DNA of 64,000 nucleotides, taken from an uncultured Desulfovibrio sp. GTDB taxonomy: Bacteria > Desulfobacterota > Desulfovibrionia > Desulfovibrionales > Desulfovibrionaceae. Made by a program: the position numbers and the translations under genes. The notes beneath the pieces are model-generated. The model had not been told where the DNA came from. It worked only from the letters and a program-made list of their open reading frames with translations, and searched no databases. The stretch covers positions 1-64,000 of the forward strand of contig CALVHG010000001.1 in the NCBI GenBank assembly GCA_944327285.1. The letters are read 5' to 3'. The stretch's first letter is position 1. Every line of letters starts with the position of its first letter. Positions 36,587 through 45,807 of the stretch are shown here, in pieces.

Positions 36587-37885
36587 TCAGTACTGTTCCT
36601 GCGCCAGAGTCTGATCTTCATTGGCGTCATATTCGGGATCGTCTTCGGCTTTGGAAAAAACGATTTCCGGCAAGGATGCGTCATGGGCGCCGGACATGGG
36701 AGGAATGAAAATTTCCGTCAGCCAGCCCTGGGCGTTGAGCGCCGCCCTGAGACTGGGCACGACAGCGGCCACATGCGGCTCGGAAAGAGCCTGTCCGGCC
36801 TGTTCTTCCGCATGGTAATGCGCCCATGCGGCAGCCCCTTCCATCATGGCCGTGCGTCCCCCGCATTGGCAGAGCGCATACCAGAGGGGCCGATCCAGCG
36901 GACGCAGCCAGAGAAATTGCGAATTGGCCAGCACCCCCTTGCGCCGTGCGCGGTACAGCAAGGCCATGAACCACGGCAGTTCAAAGGCCGCATGGCGGGA
37001 AAGACAGCGCTCGGAGAGCAGCGCGTTGTGCCGCTCCCAGAGTTCCTTCAAGCGCTGCTGGAAGGTTTTCTCTTGCAGAATGGAGCACGTCGCCCGCTCT
37101 CTCTTTTCGACGTAGGCCAGGGACATGGCATCCAGAATGGAGACGCCGTTCTTTTTGTCCCCACCCGCGTATGTCAGGAACGCAACGGCCAGAGCCTGAC
37201 GGCATGGCGCAAGTTCCGTATAGCTTTCAAACGGTTTGCCGAGTTGCGCCCGCAGCACCTCAAGCGTTTTTGCCTCGTCCAGACGGGCATTGCCCCAGAC
37301 GGGAAGTTCCGTATCCGGGAGTCCGTCACGCAAGCCCTGTTCGGGGGAAAACGGCTGTCCGTTCGCATCAAGCAGCAGCCCCTGCTCCAGCGCAAACTGG
37401 GCGGGCGTGCGGGCAATGCGCCACAGTCCGCTATCAAAGGATTTCTGTGAAAGCAGATAGCTGCCACGCCCGACAACAGGCCACAGACAGGGGAAGGAGG
37501 CCGCATTGTTCTTCAGCAGACGATTCATGTTGAAACGACGAACAAGACGCCCGACACGGTCATGGAAAAAGACATACAGGAAGCAAAGGGCAAGAATCAG
37601 TGCCAGCGGCCAGCGTATCCAGGAAGCGGAGTAATGCAGGATATGCCGCATTTGCTCCCAGTTCAGCGATGCCGGGTCTACGTCGGACAAGCGGACGAGG
37701 GCCGTCCGGGCTTCTTCCGAAAAAGGCGCAAATATCTTGACCTGCGCCAGAGCCAGACGGAGCAGCGGCCCGTTGATACTGCCGCAGTGAGCGGCATATA
37801 ATCCCGGAATGACGACACAGAACAGAATAAGCAAGGCGCAGCACAGGAAGAGCAGATCATCCCTGTTATCGGAAGGCTGACTCAT
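36587..37885 (-). CDS. dotM: Type IVB coupling complex protein DotM/IcmP (TrbA-like)
   Basis: An inner-membrane protein of 432 residues that partners DotL in the coupling complex. It has a transmembrane segment near residues 12-30 and a second near 85-105 (WPLALILALCFLYVFF). The cytoplasmic part contains PFESYTELAPCRQALAVAFL and FLWLRPLDRPLWYALCQCGG, the latter a clear DotM/TrbA signature. An upstream frame extension of nearly 100 residues is low in hydrophobic order and overlaps the transglycosylase gene; AGGAGG before MSQPSDN selects the short start. The start overlaps the transglycosylase stop as ATGA. Confidence 0.8.
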   Translation of the reverse strand: MSQPSDNRDDLLFLCCALLILFCVVIPGLYAAHCGSINGPLLRLALAQVKIFAPFSEEARTALVRLSDVDPASLNWEQMRHILHYSASWIRWPLALILALCFLYVFFHDRVGRLVRRFNMNRLLKNNAASFPCLWPVVGRGSYLLSQKSFDSGLWRIARTPAQFALEQGLLLDANGQPFSPEQGLRDGLPDTELPVWGNARLDEAKTLEVLRAQLGKPFESYTELAPCRQALAVAFLTYAGGDKKNGVSILDAMSLAYVEKRERATCSILQEKTFQQRLKELWERHNALLSERCLSRHAAFELPWFMALLYRARRKGVLANSQFLWLRPLDRPLWYALCQCGGRTAMMEGAAAWAHYHAEEQAGQALSEPHVAAVVPSLRAALNAQGWLTEIFIPPMSGAHDASLPEIVFSKAEDDPEYDANEDQTLAQEQY

Positions 37886-38400
37886 GGGCGCGCCTCCTGA
37901 AGGGATGGCAGCATGGCAATTCCCCGGCGATGCAGCTTCTCCAGATTGGCCCGTACCCGCGCCATGTAGGCATCCCGGCGATGGGGTGTTCTGGAGTGAT
38001 ATGCGCCGATGGCCTGCCAGATGTCTCCGGTGCGCAGGTATTCCCTGCGCAGCAGCCAGGCCGCCGCATACGCATTGACGCAGCCGTCCTGAAGGACTGC
38101 TTCCGGGGCGATGCCCATTGCCGCCAGCGTATCGACATGAACCGTATTGATTTGAAACGGCCCCATATCCCATGTGCCATTGGTGTTGCGCAGAGCTTCG
38201 CCCGTCTTGCCGCCTTCTGTCGCAAGGATGCCAAACAGCGCGGCTGCGGGCAGGCCTCCGGCACGGGCCGCATCAAGAACGCAGGCCGCCGTCAGGGGGC
38301 GTGTCTGCGGTAACGAGACTTTGGCGCGTTCGGCGGCACAGGAGATGCCCGCCAGGAAGCAAAGGACCACAAGCGAAAAAAGCATGGCCGGCACTTTCAT
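37882..38400 (-). CDS. Lytic transglycosylase of the transfer system
   Basis: A periplasmic muramidase-like enzyme of 172 residues that locally opens peptidoglycan for the transfer channel. A signal peptide (MKVPAMLFSLVVLCFLAG) precedes an SLT domain: the catalytic Glu in ILATEGGKTG near residue 62, MGPFQINTVHVD near 80, and AIGAYHSRTPHRRDAYM near 135. It is short, with no extra binding domains, like IagB/VirB1-type specialised enzymes. It is coupled to both neighbours by ATGA overlaps. Confidence 0.85.
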   Translation of the reverse strand: MKVPAMLFSLVVLCFLAGISCAAERAKVSLPQTRPLTAACVLDAARAGGLPAAALFGILATEGGKTGEALRNTNGTWDMGPFQINTVHVDTLAAMGIAPEAVLQDGCVNAYAAAWLLRREYLRTGDIWQAIGAYHSRTPHRRDAYMARVRANLEKLHRRGIAMLPSLQEARP

Positions 38401-38816
38401 TTGAGGCCCCCTTTCAGCTGGAGGAGAAATTCTCCGCTTGTGCCATAAACCTTGAAGGGGTTGTTACCGCCGATGCCGTTGACGCTGTTGAGCACCTGAT
38501 TGTGGGCGTCATTGATCTTCTGCTGGATCAGGGAATCCATCTGATTGCACATGCCCTCGATAAGCTGTTCCATGCCCGGCAGAGTGACGCCGAGATTGAA
38601 GGCATCGCCAATGTCATTGACGCAGTCCAGACAGGTAGCCAGAGACTTCCTTTCGGCCTCAGGATCAGGAACAAGGGTGTTGTAGACATCCGTAATGCGC
38701 CCGTTTCGCTGCTGCATGGCCGTGCCTGCAACGTCCTGAACATCCTGACACGACGAGGCAGGACAAGGAGAGGCGAAGGAAAGGCAGAGGACAGAAAGGA
38801 GGAGAATGCGCTTCAT
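38397..38816 (-). CDS. Secreted Cys-containing protein of the transfer operon
   Basis: A protein of 139 residues with a signal peptide (MKRILLLSVLCLSFASPCPA). The mature part contains four Cys (SCQDV, CLDC, GMCNQ) and a helical middle, and ends VYGTSGEFLLQLKGGLK. I do not recognise a family, but its place between topoisomerase and transglycosylase and its four-base overlaps show that it belongs to the transfer operon. Its Cys may be substrates of the Dsb-like protein. The start chosen overlaps the topoisomerase stop; longer frames have no signal peptide at the front. Confidence 0.7.
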   Translation of the reverse strand: MKRILLLSVLCLSFASPCPASSCQDVQDVAGTAMQQRNGRITDVYNTLVPDPEAERKSLATCLDCVNDIGDAFNLGVTLPGMEQLIEGMCNQMDSLIQQKINDAHNQVLNSVNGIGGNNPFKVYGTSGEFLLQLKGGLK

Positions 38817-40933
38817 TTCCTGCTCCTTTTTCTCGTGTTGGGAGCGCCATTTGCGCCGACAGGATAGATTTGCTTGCAGGCGGGATAGCCCGAACAGCCA
38901 AAGAACTCGCCTTTTGCACCTGTCCGCAGTATCAGCGCCTTGCCACAAACGGGGCAGACATGTTCAGATAGTACCGGTCTGGCCCTGGGAGAGCCGGGTT
39001 TGCCCTTGTCATCGGGCAGCAGACGCTTGCAGGCCGGATAGGCGGAGCAGCCCCAGAACCAGGAGCCGTCCTTTTTGCTTTTGCGGCGCAGAAGGGCCGC
39101 GCCGCAGTCCGGGCAGGGATAAAGCGGCTTCTGTTTACGCTCCAGAATCGGGGCCAGCAGTTCGGGCAGAATGCGCTTCTGCTCCTCAAGGAAGGATTCC
39201 AGAGATTCTTTTCCCTGCGCTATGGATTCCAGTCGCTCTTCCCATGCGGCTGTAGTGACGGGGTCTTTCAGGGCCGGGGGCGTCAGGTCGATGACTTCTC
39301 TTCCAAGAGGCGTGGAAACAAGCGATTTCTTCTCAACAGCCAGATAGCCGCGTTCCTTCAGGGTTTCGATGATATTGGCGCGAGTGGCTTCTGTCCCGAT
39401 GCCCTTGCTGTCCCTGAGTGTGGCTTTTGCCCGTTCATCCCGAACATGGCGGTGGACATTGGCCATTGCCTCGATCAGGCTTCCTTCTGTAAATCTGGAA
39501 GGCGGAGCGGTCTTTTTGCGCACGCTTTCCGCAGTGTCACACCGCACGCCGTCCCCCTGTTCCACCAGAGGAAGAAGGGGCTGTTCCTGCGCATCTTCGT
39601 CTTCCTGCTCTCTGGCAAAGGCCGTCCACCCGGCTCCCAGCAGACGGCGGCCCGTGGCTTCCCAGCGGGTATCCCCAAGAGCAACCACGATTTTCTGCGA
39701 TTCATGGCGCATGGGAGGATGAAATTGCAGGCAGAAAGAAGTGGCTATCAGCAAAAACAGAGAGCGTTCATCCCCGGAGAGCTGTTCCGGGCATTCGCCG
39801 GTGGGAACAATGGCATGATGCGCTGTTACCTTCCGGGTATTCCAGACAGCACTCTTTCTTTTGCCGTCCGCCTTGCCCGCGCACTGTTCCAGACCCGGAA
39901 TCGAGGCCAGCGCCTTCAGGACTCCGGCGGCTGCCTCGAACTGTTCCTCCGGCAGATACCGGCAGTCAGTTCTGGGGTAGGTGGTCAGCTTCTTTTCATA
40001 AAGGGATTGGGCGGTATCAAGAACGCGCTTTGCGGACATGCCGAACCGGGAAGATGCGGCCTTTTGCAGCGAAGACAGAGAGTGCGGCAAGGGTGCGGGA
40101 GTGCTTTTCTTCTCCCGCAGGGATTCCAGAATAGACCCCTGTGCTCCATTGACCTGCTCAATGATGGATGCAGCCTGCGATATGTCCACAAGGCGTCCGG
40201 CGTCATCCAGCCCGCCCTGTGTTTCAGAAGGCACAAAGACGGCTGAGAAGTTGCCGCTGGCATGAGCAAGCCCGACGCGCAACACGAAATAATCCGAGGG
40301 GGTAAAACTGGCGATTTCCCTGTCGCGGCCAACGACCAGCGCCAGTGTGGGCGTTTGTACGCGCCCCAGGGACAGCACTTCCGCTCTCCCGCTTTCTCTG
40401 CCCGAAATGGTCAGGGCACGCGTGGCATTCATGCCCACCAGCCAGTCGGCCAGCATCCGGGCGCGTGCGGCATCCCGCAACGGGGCGTTGGGCGCATTGT
40501 CCCTGATATCGTTCAGCGCGATGCGAACAGACTTGTCATCAAGAGAGGGAAGCCAGATACGGAACACCGGGCCGCGATAGGCGAAATGTTCAAGCACCTC
40601 GTCAACAAGAAGCTGCCCTTCGCGATCCGGATCGCCGGCATTGACAACGGCAGCCGCGTCACGCAGCAGTTTCCCGATGAGATTGAGCTGGGCAGCCGCC
40701 TTTTGCTTGACGACGTATTTCCAGGAAGAAGGAATGATGGGCAGATGTTCGCGCCGCCATTGCGCATATTCCGGCGCGTAGGCTTCGGGCCATGCAGGTT
40801 CAAGAAGGTGTCCGAAGCACCAGGTAACGCAATCGTCACCGCACCTGATATGCCCGTTTTCCGTATGACCGCCGCCAAGTCCTCTGGCGATGGCCTTTCC
40901 AAGACTGGGTTTTTCGGCAATGAAAAGTCTCAT
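38813..40933 (-). CDS. topB: Type IA DNA topoisomerase (topoisomerase III)
   Basis: A topoisomerase of 706 residues carried by many conjugative elements, probably resolving DNA during transfer or replication. The TOPRIM domain is at the N-terminus (MRLFIAEKPSLGKAIA, and NAGDPDREGQLL with the acidic triad near 98). The active-site Tyr lies in TTYPRTDCRYLP near residue 320. HHAIVPTG and GIGTEATRANIIE follow. Two C4 zinc ribbons close the protein (YPCPDCGAALL...CSAYPAC and CPVCGKALI...CSGYPAC). The start is unambiguous at the family N-terminus. Confidence 0.9.
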   Translation of the reverse strand: MRLFIAEKPSLGKAIARGLGGGHTENGHIRCGDDCVTWCFGHLLEPAWPEAYAPEYAQWRREHLPIIPSSWKYVVKQKAAAQLNLIGKLLRDAAAVVNAGDPDREGQLLVDEVLEHFAYRGPVFRIWLPSLDDKSVRIALNDIRDNAPNAPLRDAARARMLADWLVGMNATRALTISGRESGRAEVLSLGRVQTPTLALVVGRDREIASFTPSDYFVLRVGLAHASGNFSAVFVPSETQGGLDDAGRLVDISQAASIIEQVNGAQGSILESLREKKSTPAPLPHSLSSLQKAASSRFGMSAKRVLDTAQSLYEKKLTTYPRTDCRYLPEEQFEAAAGVLKALASIPGLEQCAGKADGKRKSAVWNTRKVTAHHAIVPTGECPEQLSGDERSLFLLIATSFCLQFHPPMRHESQKIVVALGDTRWEATGRRLLGAGWTAFAREQEDEDAQEQPLLPLVEQGDGVRCDTAESVRKKTAPPSRFTEGSLIEAMANVHRHVRDERAKATLRDSKGIGTEATRANIIETLKERGYLAVEKKSLVSTPLGREVIDLTPPALKDPVTTAAWEERLESIAQGKESLESFLEEQKRILPELLAPILERKQKPLYPCPDCGAALLRRKSKKDGSWFWGCSAYPACKRLLPDDKGKPGSPRARPVLSEHVCPVCGKALILRTGAKGEFFGCSGYPACKQIYPVGANGAPNTRKRSRK

Positions 40934-40934
40934 G

Positions 40935-42356
40935 CTACAACCTCATGCGCTGCGCGGCAGCCGCCCGCTGTTCTTGCAGGGGTTCAGGATTTTCCAGAGT
41001 TCCCGGAGCCGTGCGCATTTTTTCATCCGCTTCCAGATGAAGAACGTGCGCCATACGGTCACAAAGCCGGGCCAGATCAAGCATGGAATGGGGGTCTTCA
41101 CGAAGCGCCAGATCAAGAAAGTCCGGGCTTTGCAGGATGATGCGGGCCCTGCTGACAGGGTTGTCCGTTCCCTTGAAGGCAACAGCGGCCTCATCAAGCG
41201 ACAGCGGCTCCGCAGGTTCCCTGCTCTGAGGGGTTCGCTCGAATATCTGTGTGCCGGAGTCTTCCTTTTCATGGACAAAGACGCCGCTGGCCACATCACG
41301 CTGCATTTGCAGCTCAATGAGTTCCGGCCACGACTCACTTTTGGGAAACCACCGGGCCGAGGGCTGCTCGCCCACTTCAAACTGATGCAGCATGGTCAGG
41401 ATGCGGGCAGCTTCCGATGCCGCCTGAAAAACAGCTTTGGCATCGCCGCCGGAAAAGGTCTTGTTCCAGTGCGCGATGTAGGCCGCAGAATTGGTTTCAG
41501 GCATGGGCAGCCGGAGATGCGCGCCTGCCAGCATGGAAAACATTTCCGCCCGCATCTCCTCGAAGGCATAGCCCTTGAGCGTCTGCGCCTTTTTCTGCTG
41601 ACGGTTCTCCCGGCTTTCGTGTCCGGTTGCATGAAAGAACTCATGCAGTTTGGCGGCATAGTATTCATCCGTGCCGCTGAATCGGTCAGGATAGGGCAGA
41701 GACACTTCGTTTTTCTCGTAGCTGAAAAGGGGATCGCCGCCATAGTGTTTGACGATAACGCCGGAACTGGCGATGAAGCGTTCCACCAACTCGTTCCGTT
41801 CGATTTCCGTCATGGTGTGCGCGGGCTGTTCCTTGGCGGGGAAGCCTTCGATCTGGGCGGCATTGAACACCGTAAAGGGATAGAAAAGCGTCCTGCGCTC
41901 CACGTCGGGCACAACAGCCCCCTGCGCCCTGAGTTCCTCAATACGGCGAAGTTCTTCCCGGCCAAGAAATTTCCAGCTCCCGTCTTCCTCTACGATGTAG
42001 GCAACCTCTTCAGGGCGCAGAACCTTGACGCCATGCTCTCCCTTGCGAATATTCATCTTCAATTCGGGATGAGCTTCCTGAAGGGTCTGGAGCTGTCTGA
42101 AGGTCATCCAGCGGTCATCGGCATAGCCTCTGGCAATACTGGCCAGCAGCAGACGCACCATATTTGCACCGCTGTATTCCCTGCCGGTCACAGGACAGAA
42201 GGGCATCCCCACAGGCGTGTCGGAAGTCCACCCCTGCTGCCATTTACCGGCCTTTTCCGCCAGCGAGAGCATGGTTTCGGCAATGCCGTTGACGAACTCC
42301 TCCTGAACTTCGCGGCTGACCTGAAAGCGATTTTTCCTTTCTTTTGCAGGGCTCAC
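40935..42356 (-). CDS. ardC: ArdC-like antirestriction protein
   Basis: A protein of 473 residues that would protect incoming single-stranded element DNA from the recipient's restriction enzymes. The ArdC N-terminal DNA-binding domain is visible in WTSDTPVGMPFCPVTGREYS and GANMVRLLLASIARGY, then RKGEHGVKVLRPE. The zincin-like metallopeptidase motif LHEFFHATGHESRENR lies near residue 230. The start is GTG with GGGAGG upstream and overlaps the previous stop as GTGA; a frame extension further upstream is rejected. The C-terminal 150 residues beyond the metallopeptidase are not assigned. Confidence 0.8.
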   Translation of the reverse strand: MSPAKERKNRFQVSREVQEEFVNGIAETMLSLAEKAGKWQQGWTSDTPVGMPFCPVTGREYSGANMVRLLLASIARGYADDRWMTFRQLQTLQEAHPELKMNIRKGEHGVKVLRPEEVAYIVEEDGSWKFLGREELRRIEELRAQGAVVPDVERRTLFYPFTVFNAAQIEGFPAKEQPAHTMTEIERNELVERFIASSGVIVKHYGGDPLFSYEKNEVSLPYPDRFSGTDEYYAAKLHEFFHATGHESRENRQQKKAQTLKGYAFEEMRAEMFSMLAGAHLRLPMPETNSAAYIAHWNKTFSGGDAKAVFQAASEAARILTMLHQFEVGEQPSARWFPKSESWPELIELQMQRDVASGVFVHEKEDSGTQIFERTPQSREPAEPLSLDEAAVAFKGTDNPVSRARIILQSPDFLDLALREDPHSMLDLARLCDRMAHVLHLEADEKMRTAPGTLENPEPLQEQRAAAAQRMRL

Positions 42357-42568
42357 TGGTCGGCCTCCCTGATGTCGATAATGACGCAATCCTGCATATC
42401 CTGCGGATTGAGGAAACCTGCCGCGACGGCTTCTTCCCGCGACAGCAGAAAGGCTCCGGCATCAAGCTGGCGTTCAATATCTTCGCGTGAAAAAAGCACG
42501 CATTCCTTTTCGGCAGAGCGCCGGGAAGCGTCGAAAAGTCCGAGGCTGTTACGCTGATTGTTCTGCAT
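42353..42568 (-). CDS. Small hypothetical protein in the transfer operon
   Basis: A protein of 71 residues I do not recognise, beginning MQNNQRNSLGLFDAS and containing FSREDIERQLDAGAFLLSRE and VIIDIREADQ at its end. It is soluble and acidic, without signal peptide. GGAG lies 9 bases before this ATG. It is coupled to ardC by a GTGA overlap, so it may assist ArdC, but no function can be claimed. Confidence 0.6.
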   Translation of the reverse strand: MQNNQRNSLGLFDASRRSAEKECVLFSREDIERQLDAGAFLLSREEAVAAGFLNPQDMQDCVIIDIREADQ

Positions 42569-42596
42569 ACGCAAAATCTCCACGAAGCAAGGCGGC

Positions 42597-42872
42597 TTAC
42601 CACCGGCACCGCTTGCGCCAAAGGGTTTCGGAATATCTGGTTTCCCGCCTCCTGCCCATAATCGCCGTTCGGATGGCGCGAAGGCAGGCAAGAGGCGACA
42701 TGCCGGTACGCTGAACAAGATACAGACCGATGATGCCCAGCATCGCAAGGCTTGCCGTCCACCATGCCCAGTGGAAAAGCCACAGAAGCAGCGGAAAGAC
42801 GGCGCGGGCATCCAGAACAAGGATTTTGGGCGTAATGCCCGTATCCCGCCAGAGAATGTCGCCGGTCATCAT
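42597..42872 (-). CDS. icmT: IcmT/TraK family type IVB protein
   Basis: A small inner-membrane protein of 91 residues conserved in Dot/Icm and IncI systems. The family opening MTGDILWRDTGITPKILVLD is followed by ARAVFPLLLWLFHWAWWT and a hydrophobic helix to about residue 55, then a basic tail. Two Met codons lie at the front; GGAGG favours the first. It overlaps the DotB stop. Its role in the secretion complex is poorly understood. This TraK (IncI naming) is unrelated to the RP4 TraK-like proteins elsewhere in the window. Confidence 0.85.
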   Translation of the reverse strand: MMTGDILWRDTGITPKILVLDARAVFPLLLWLFHWAWWTASLAMLGIIGLYLVQRTGMSPLACLRAIRTAIMGRRRETRYSETLWRKRCRW

Positions 42873-44005
42873 GCTTTTACCTCCCGTCTTTTGCGTTCCG
42901 CCAGAATTGCCAGATAGTTCTCCCTGCCGATGCGCCCGGCGGCATAGGCGCGTTCCGCAGCGTCCTGAATCCGCTGGCCGTATTCGCCCAGCAGGATTTC
43001 CGCCTGCGGAAGCAGACGTTCCAGCGGCGTGTCCAGCAGTCTTTCCCGGATTGTCGGCGTGAAGGCCAGATATTCGCGCAGGGCCGTGCGCCCGCTGTTG
43101 TCCGGCAAAGGGACAAGGCGCTGCGAAATGACAAGGCGCAGACTGGTCAGCAAGGTGGCAGTAACCTGAAGACGTTCCGCAACGGGGAAGACATTGATGA
43201 TGCGGCTGAGCGTTTCCGGCACGGAACGGGTATGTACGGTCGAATAGGCGGCAACACCGATTTCAGCACTTTCAATCATGCCCCGGAGCGTATCGGGGTC
43301 GCGACTTTCCCCGATCAGCACCACGTCCGGGGCTGTCCGCGTGCTGTTGCGCGTCGCAGTCAGAAACGACTTCAGATGTTCCGGGATGGTGCTTTGCGAT
43401 ACCGGCCCGCCGGGATGGGGAATGGCGTCAAAATCGAACTCAATGGGAGCTTCATAGGTGCTGACGTTGCGCCCGCCGTTTTCAATGATGCGGCGAAGAA
43501 TGGCGGCAAGCAGCGTACTTTTTCCGCTTCCCATGACGCCCGTGACCAGAACCAGCCCATGAGACGGCATGGCATGTTCAAGAATCTCCGCTTCGACATG
43601 CAGGTCTTCCAGCGCGGGCGGCATGGAGGGAATTGCCCGAAAGACAATCTTGACGCCCGTGGAGTATCCGTCGGCAACGGGCGTGGCATTGCCGCGATAC
43701 CGAAGGCGAACCCCGCGTGATTCCTCTATTTCATGGGCAAAATCATAGTCGGACTGACCGGACTTGATCAGGGCGGCAACGGAATTGTTGCGCGTCAGAC
43801 GCTCCAGCGCTGCCAGCAGCTCATCCGTGGAAATGGCCTTCTTTGTCACAGGACGCCATGTTCCGTTCAGGCGCATCCATGCCGGAAGCCCGGAACGCAG
43901 GCATAAATCAGACATGCCGCGCTGTGTGGCCCAGAGCAGGAGATTGTTGAATTCGCCATGATCCCAGCGGATACGCGGCTCGTATGGATAATAGTCCGAA
44001 GTCAT
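42869..44005 (-). CDS. dotB: Type IVB secretion ATPase DotB (TraJ-like)
   Basis: A PilT/VirB11-like hexameric ATPase of 378 residues that powers the transfer machine. Walker A is LVTGVMGSGKSTLLAAIL near residue 155, the Asp box follows in STYEAPIEFDFDA, the Walker B region is PDVVLIGESRDPDTLRGM near 228 and the His box is AAYSTVHTRSVPETLSRII near 250. All motifs are intact. Its start and stop overlap DotC and IcmT by four bases. Confidence 0.9.
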   Translation of the reverse strand: MTSDYYPYEPRIRWDHGEFNNLLLWATQRGMSDLCLRSGLPAWMRLNGTWRPVTKKAISTDELLAALERLTRNNSVAALIKSGQSDYDFAHEIEESRGVRLRYRGNATPVADGYSTGVKIVFRAIPSMPPALEDLHVEAEILEHAMPSHGLVLVTGVMGSGKSTLLAAILRRIIENGGRNVSTYEAPIEFDFDAIPHPGGPVSQSTIPEHLKSFLTATRNSTRTAPDVVLIGESRDPDTLRGMIESAEIGVAAYSTVHTRSVPETLSRIINVFPVAERLQVTATLLTSLRLVISQRLVPLPDNSGRTALREYLAFTPTIRERLLDTPLERLLPQAEILLGEYGQRIQDAAERAYAAGRIGRENYLAILAERKRREVKA

Positions 44006-45144
44006 CTGCCTGCCCCCTTCTTCGGGGAAGTCGGCAGCGAAACCGTAAAGGCCGATGGGGCGGTAATCCTGTAGACGCGCTGACCGATATGCAGCAGATT
44101 TCCCTTCCCGGAGGTGCGTATACCCGTCTCGGAGGATGCCGTGCGGATACGACTCAGAAGATGTTGGGCTGTCAGAAGGTGATAGAGCATGGCTCCGCGA
44201 TAGCTGCGCGTCATGCGGGCCACATTGTCCGCATAGAGCAGATCCGCTTCCGCCAGCCCCTGTGCCCAGGCCTCACGCACGGCACTGCGCCAGATGGCGC
44301 GCTCTTCGCTGTTTCTGGGCAGCACCGCAGGGTGGGGACTCTCCGGCGCGGGGAAGTCATCCATCATCAGAAATTCGCGCCAGTGCGGCGCAGCAGCGAT
44401 ATAGCGGGCCGGTTCCAGCAATTCATAGGTGGACGTTGCCGCCGTGGCCGTCATGCTGTCTTCAATCCTCATGGACGCGCCGGATCGCGCAATCAGAGGC
44501 GGCATAATCAGCGCATCTCCCTGCGTCAGCAGCAGAGGGGAAAAATTGAAAGCGGCATCCATGACGGCGCTATGGCGTTCCGTCTGCCTCACAAGCTGGC
44601 CATAGCGCCAGGCAATGGCCGTCTGAAATGTCACGAGCTGGGCAGCCTCTCTGATGGCATTGGGACGCATCCGGCTGACAGCCGTGTTGCCGGCGCTTTT
44701 TTCTCCCTTCATTTCCAGAAGGGATGCCAGTTCCGCAGGCTCTCCCGGACGAGGGCCGGAAGCCGTGTCCACTGGTGTGTGAACCGCCAGATACTGCCCG
44801 GAACCATCTTCACGATAGGATGCGTCATGAGGCGTAAAGGCATTCTTGTCCCTGTTGCCGCCCGCAGGTGCGGGAGCATTCTCAACCGTGGGCGGAATCG
44901 GAGCGGGATTGGAAATATCTCCCTGTGTTTTTTCCGCACAGCCGGTCAGCATGATGCAGGCCAGCAAAGGAAGAAGGCAGGATTTCAGATAGCGGGAACC
45001 GTCTTCCCTCAGCCGGTCAAGATAACGGCAGAGCGTCGAGACAAGACGCGAGGTATGACGGGCAAGCAGACCACAGGCAAGCAGCAGCACTACTATGCCG
45101 CAACCGCCACGCGGCATGGGGGCGGGGATCAAATCACTGCTCAT
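44002..45144 (-). CDS. dotC: Type IVB outer-membrane lipoprotein DotC (TraI-like)
   Basis: A protein of 380 residues of the DotC family that forms the outer-membrane core with DotD and DotH. Conserved regions are AWRYGQLVRQTERHSAVMDAAF, LIARSGASMRIED and PARYIAAAPHWREFL, characteristic of DotC. A lipobox-like LLACIMLTGC lies unusually far in, at about residues 57-67, behind an earlier hydrophobic segment at residues 15-27. The upstream Met with GGGAG and an ATGA overlap argues for this start, so the protein may carry an N-terminal extension, or the annotated front may be a separate small peptide. Confidence 0.8.
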   Translation of the reverse strand: MSSDLIPAPMPRGGCGIVVLLLACGLLARHTSRLVSTLCRYLDRLREDGSRYLKSCLLPLLACIMLTGCAEKTQGDISNPAPIPPTVENAPAPAGGNRDKNAFTPHDASYREDGSGQYLAVHTPVDTASGPRPGEPAELASLLEMKGEKSAGNTAVSRMRPNAIREAAQLVTFQTAIAWRYGQLVRQTERHSAVMDAAFNFSPLLLTQGDALIMPPLIARSGASMRIEDSMTATAATSTYELLEPARYIAAAPHWREFLMMDDFPAPESPHPAVLPRNSEERAIWRSAVREAWAQGLAEADLLYADNVARMTRSYRGAMLYHLLTAQHLLSRIRTASSETGIRTSGKGNLLHIGQRVYRITAPSAFTVSLPTSPKKGAGR

Positions 45145-45614
45145 GACCGCTTCTCCCTGCCGGATGTTCTTGCCAGCGTAATGGTTCTGTTGATGGGATC
45201 GACACGCACAAAAGCCAGCGGCTGCGCCTGCCAGGCAATATCCTCCAGCAGCTCATACGCGGGGCGATTCTGCCCTCGTACAACAACAGTCATGGTCTGG
45301 GCGGACGGCCTCCCCACTTCCTGATAGCGATAGCCGACTTGCAGGCATATTTCCTTGAGCGCTCCTTCCATCGGCCCTGTCCATGCCACGGACACGGGAC
45401 GTTGCAATGCCGGATCAGGAGGCGGCAACAGTGGCTGCATTCCCTGACCGCGCAATCTGGCGACCATAGCCAGGTCTTCATGCGCCTGTTCCGCAGCCTG
45501 ACCGAGAGTTGTGGAAACGATATCCGCAGGGGGCGGCACAGACGATGCGTTTTCTCTGCCCGCGCAGGCACAAAGCCAAAGGCAGCACAGGCACATTGCA
45601 AATCTTTGAAACAT
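45141..45614 (-). CDS. dotD: Type IVB outer-membrane lipoprotein DotD (TraH-like)
   Basis: A lipoprotein of 157 residues; the signal peptide and lipobox are compact (MFQRFAMCLCCLWLCACAG). The C-terminal secretin-N0-like domain shows VSVAWTGPMEGALKEICLQV, GYRYQEVGR and LLEDIAWQAQPLAFVRVD as in DotD/TraH. GGAGG precedes the chosen Met; the frame extends 19 codons further up without support. It heads the DotD-DotC-DotB block in which each gene overlaps the next by four bases. Confidence 0.85.
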   Translation of the reverse strand: MFQRFAMCLCCLWLCACAGRENASSVPPPADIVSTTLGQAAEQAHEDLAMVARLRGQGMQPLLPPPDPALQRPVSVAWTGPMEGALKEICLQVGYRYQEVGRPSAQTMTVVVRGQNRPAYELLEDIAWQAQPLAFVRVDPINRTITLARTSGREKRS

Positions 45615-45691
45615 GGCTTCCTCCTTTCTCAACACTAAAGCATTTTCAGTTTGAAACGCTGCGCGTTCCAAACCATACGACCTGTCGTTTC

Positions 45692-45716
45692 GCGGAAAAA
45701 AACGCGGTTTTTCCGC
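45692..45716. promoter_or_regulatory. AT-rich hairpin in the 193-bp gap before dotD
   Basis: GCGGAAAAA (45692-45700) pairs with TTTTTCCGC (45708-45716) around a seven-base loop. The gap between the IcmV-like gene and dotD is the largest one in this part of the operon, so the hairpin may be an internal terminator, processing site or attenuator, and a promoter for dotD onwards may lie here. Confidence 0.4.
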
Positions 45717-45807
45717 TCACTTTGGGCCGGGCGGCGCTGTGCTGCCGCCTCGCGTTTTATCTTTTTCAAAGCTAAAACGCTCTGAAATGAGACACACCCC
45801 CCGCCCC

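Noticed and set aside
37886..38173. N-terminal extension of dotM by nearly 100 residues
   Set aside because: The extension overlaps the transglycosylase gene in a shadow frame and the strong AGGAGG site supports the internal Met.
40890..42557. A 555-codon open frame opposite ardC
   Set aside because: It covers ArdC's zinc motif on the other strand and shows no protein family pattern.
42569..42820. N-terminal extension of the 71-residue protein before ardC
   Set aside because: It overlaps the icmT gene antisense-like in composition, and a Shine-Dalgarno supports the internal Met.
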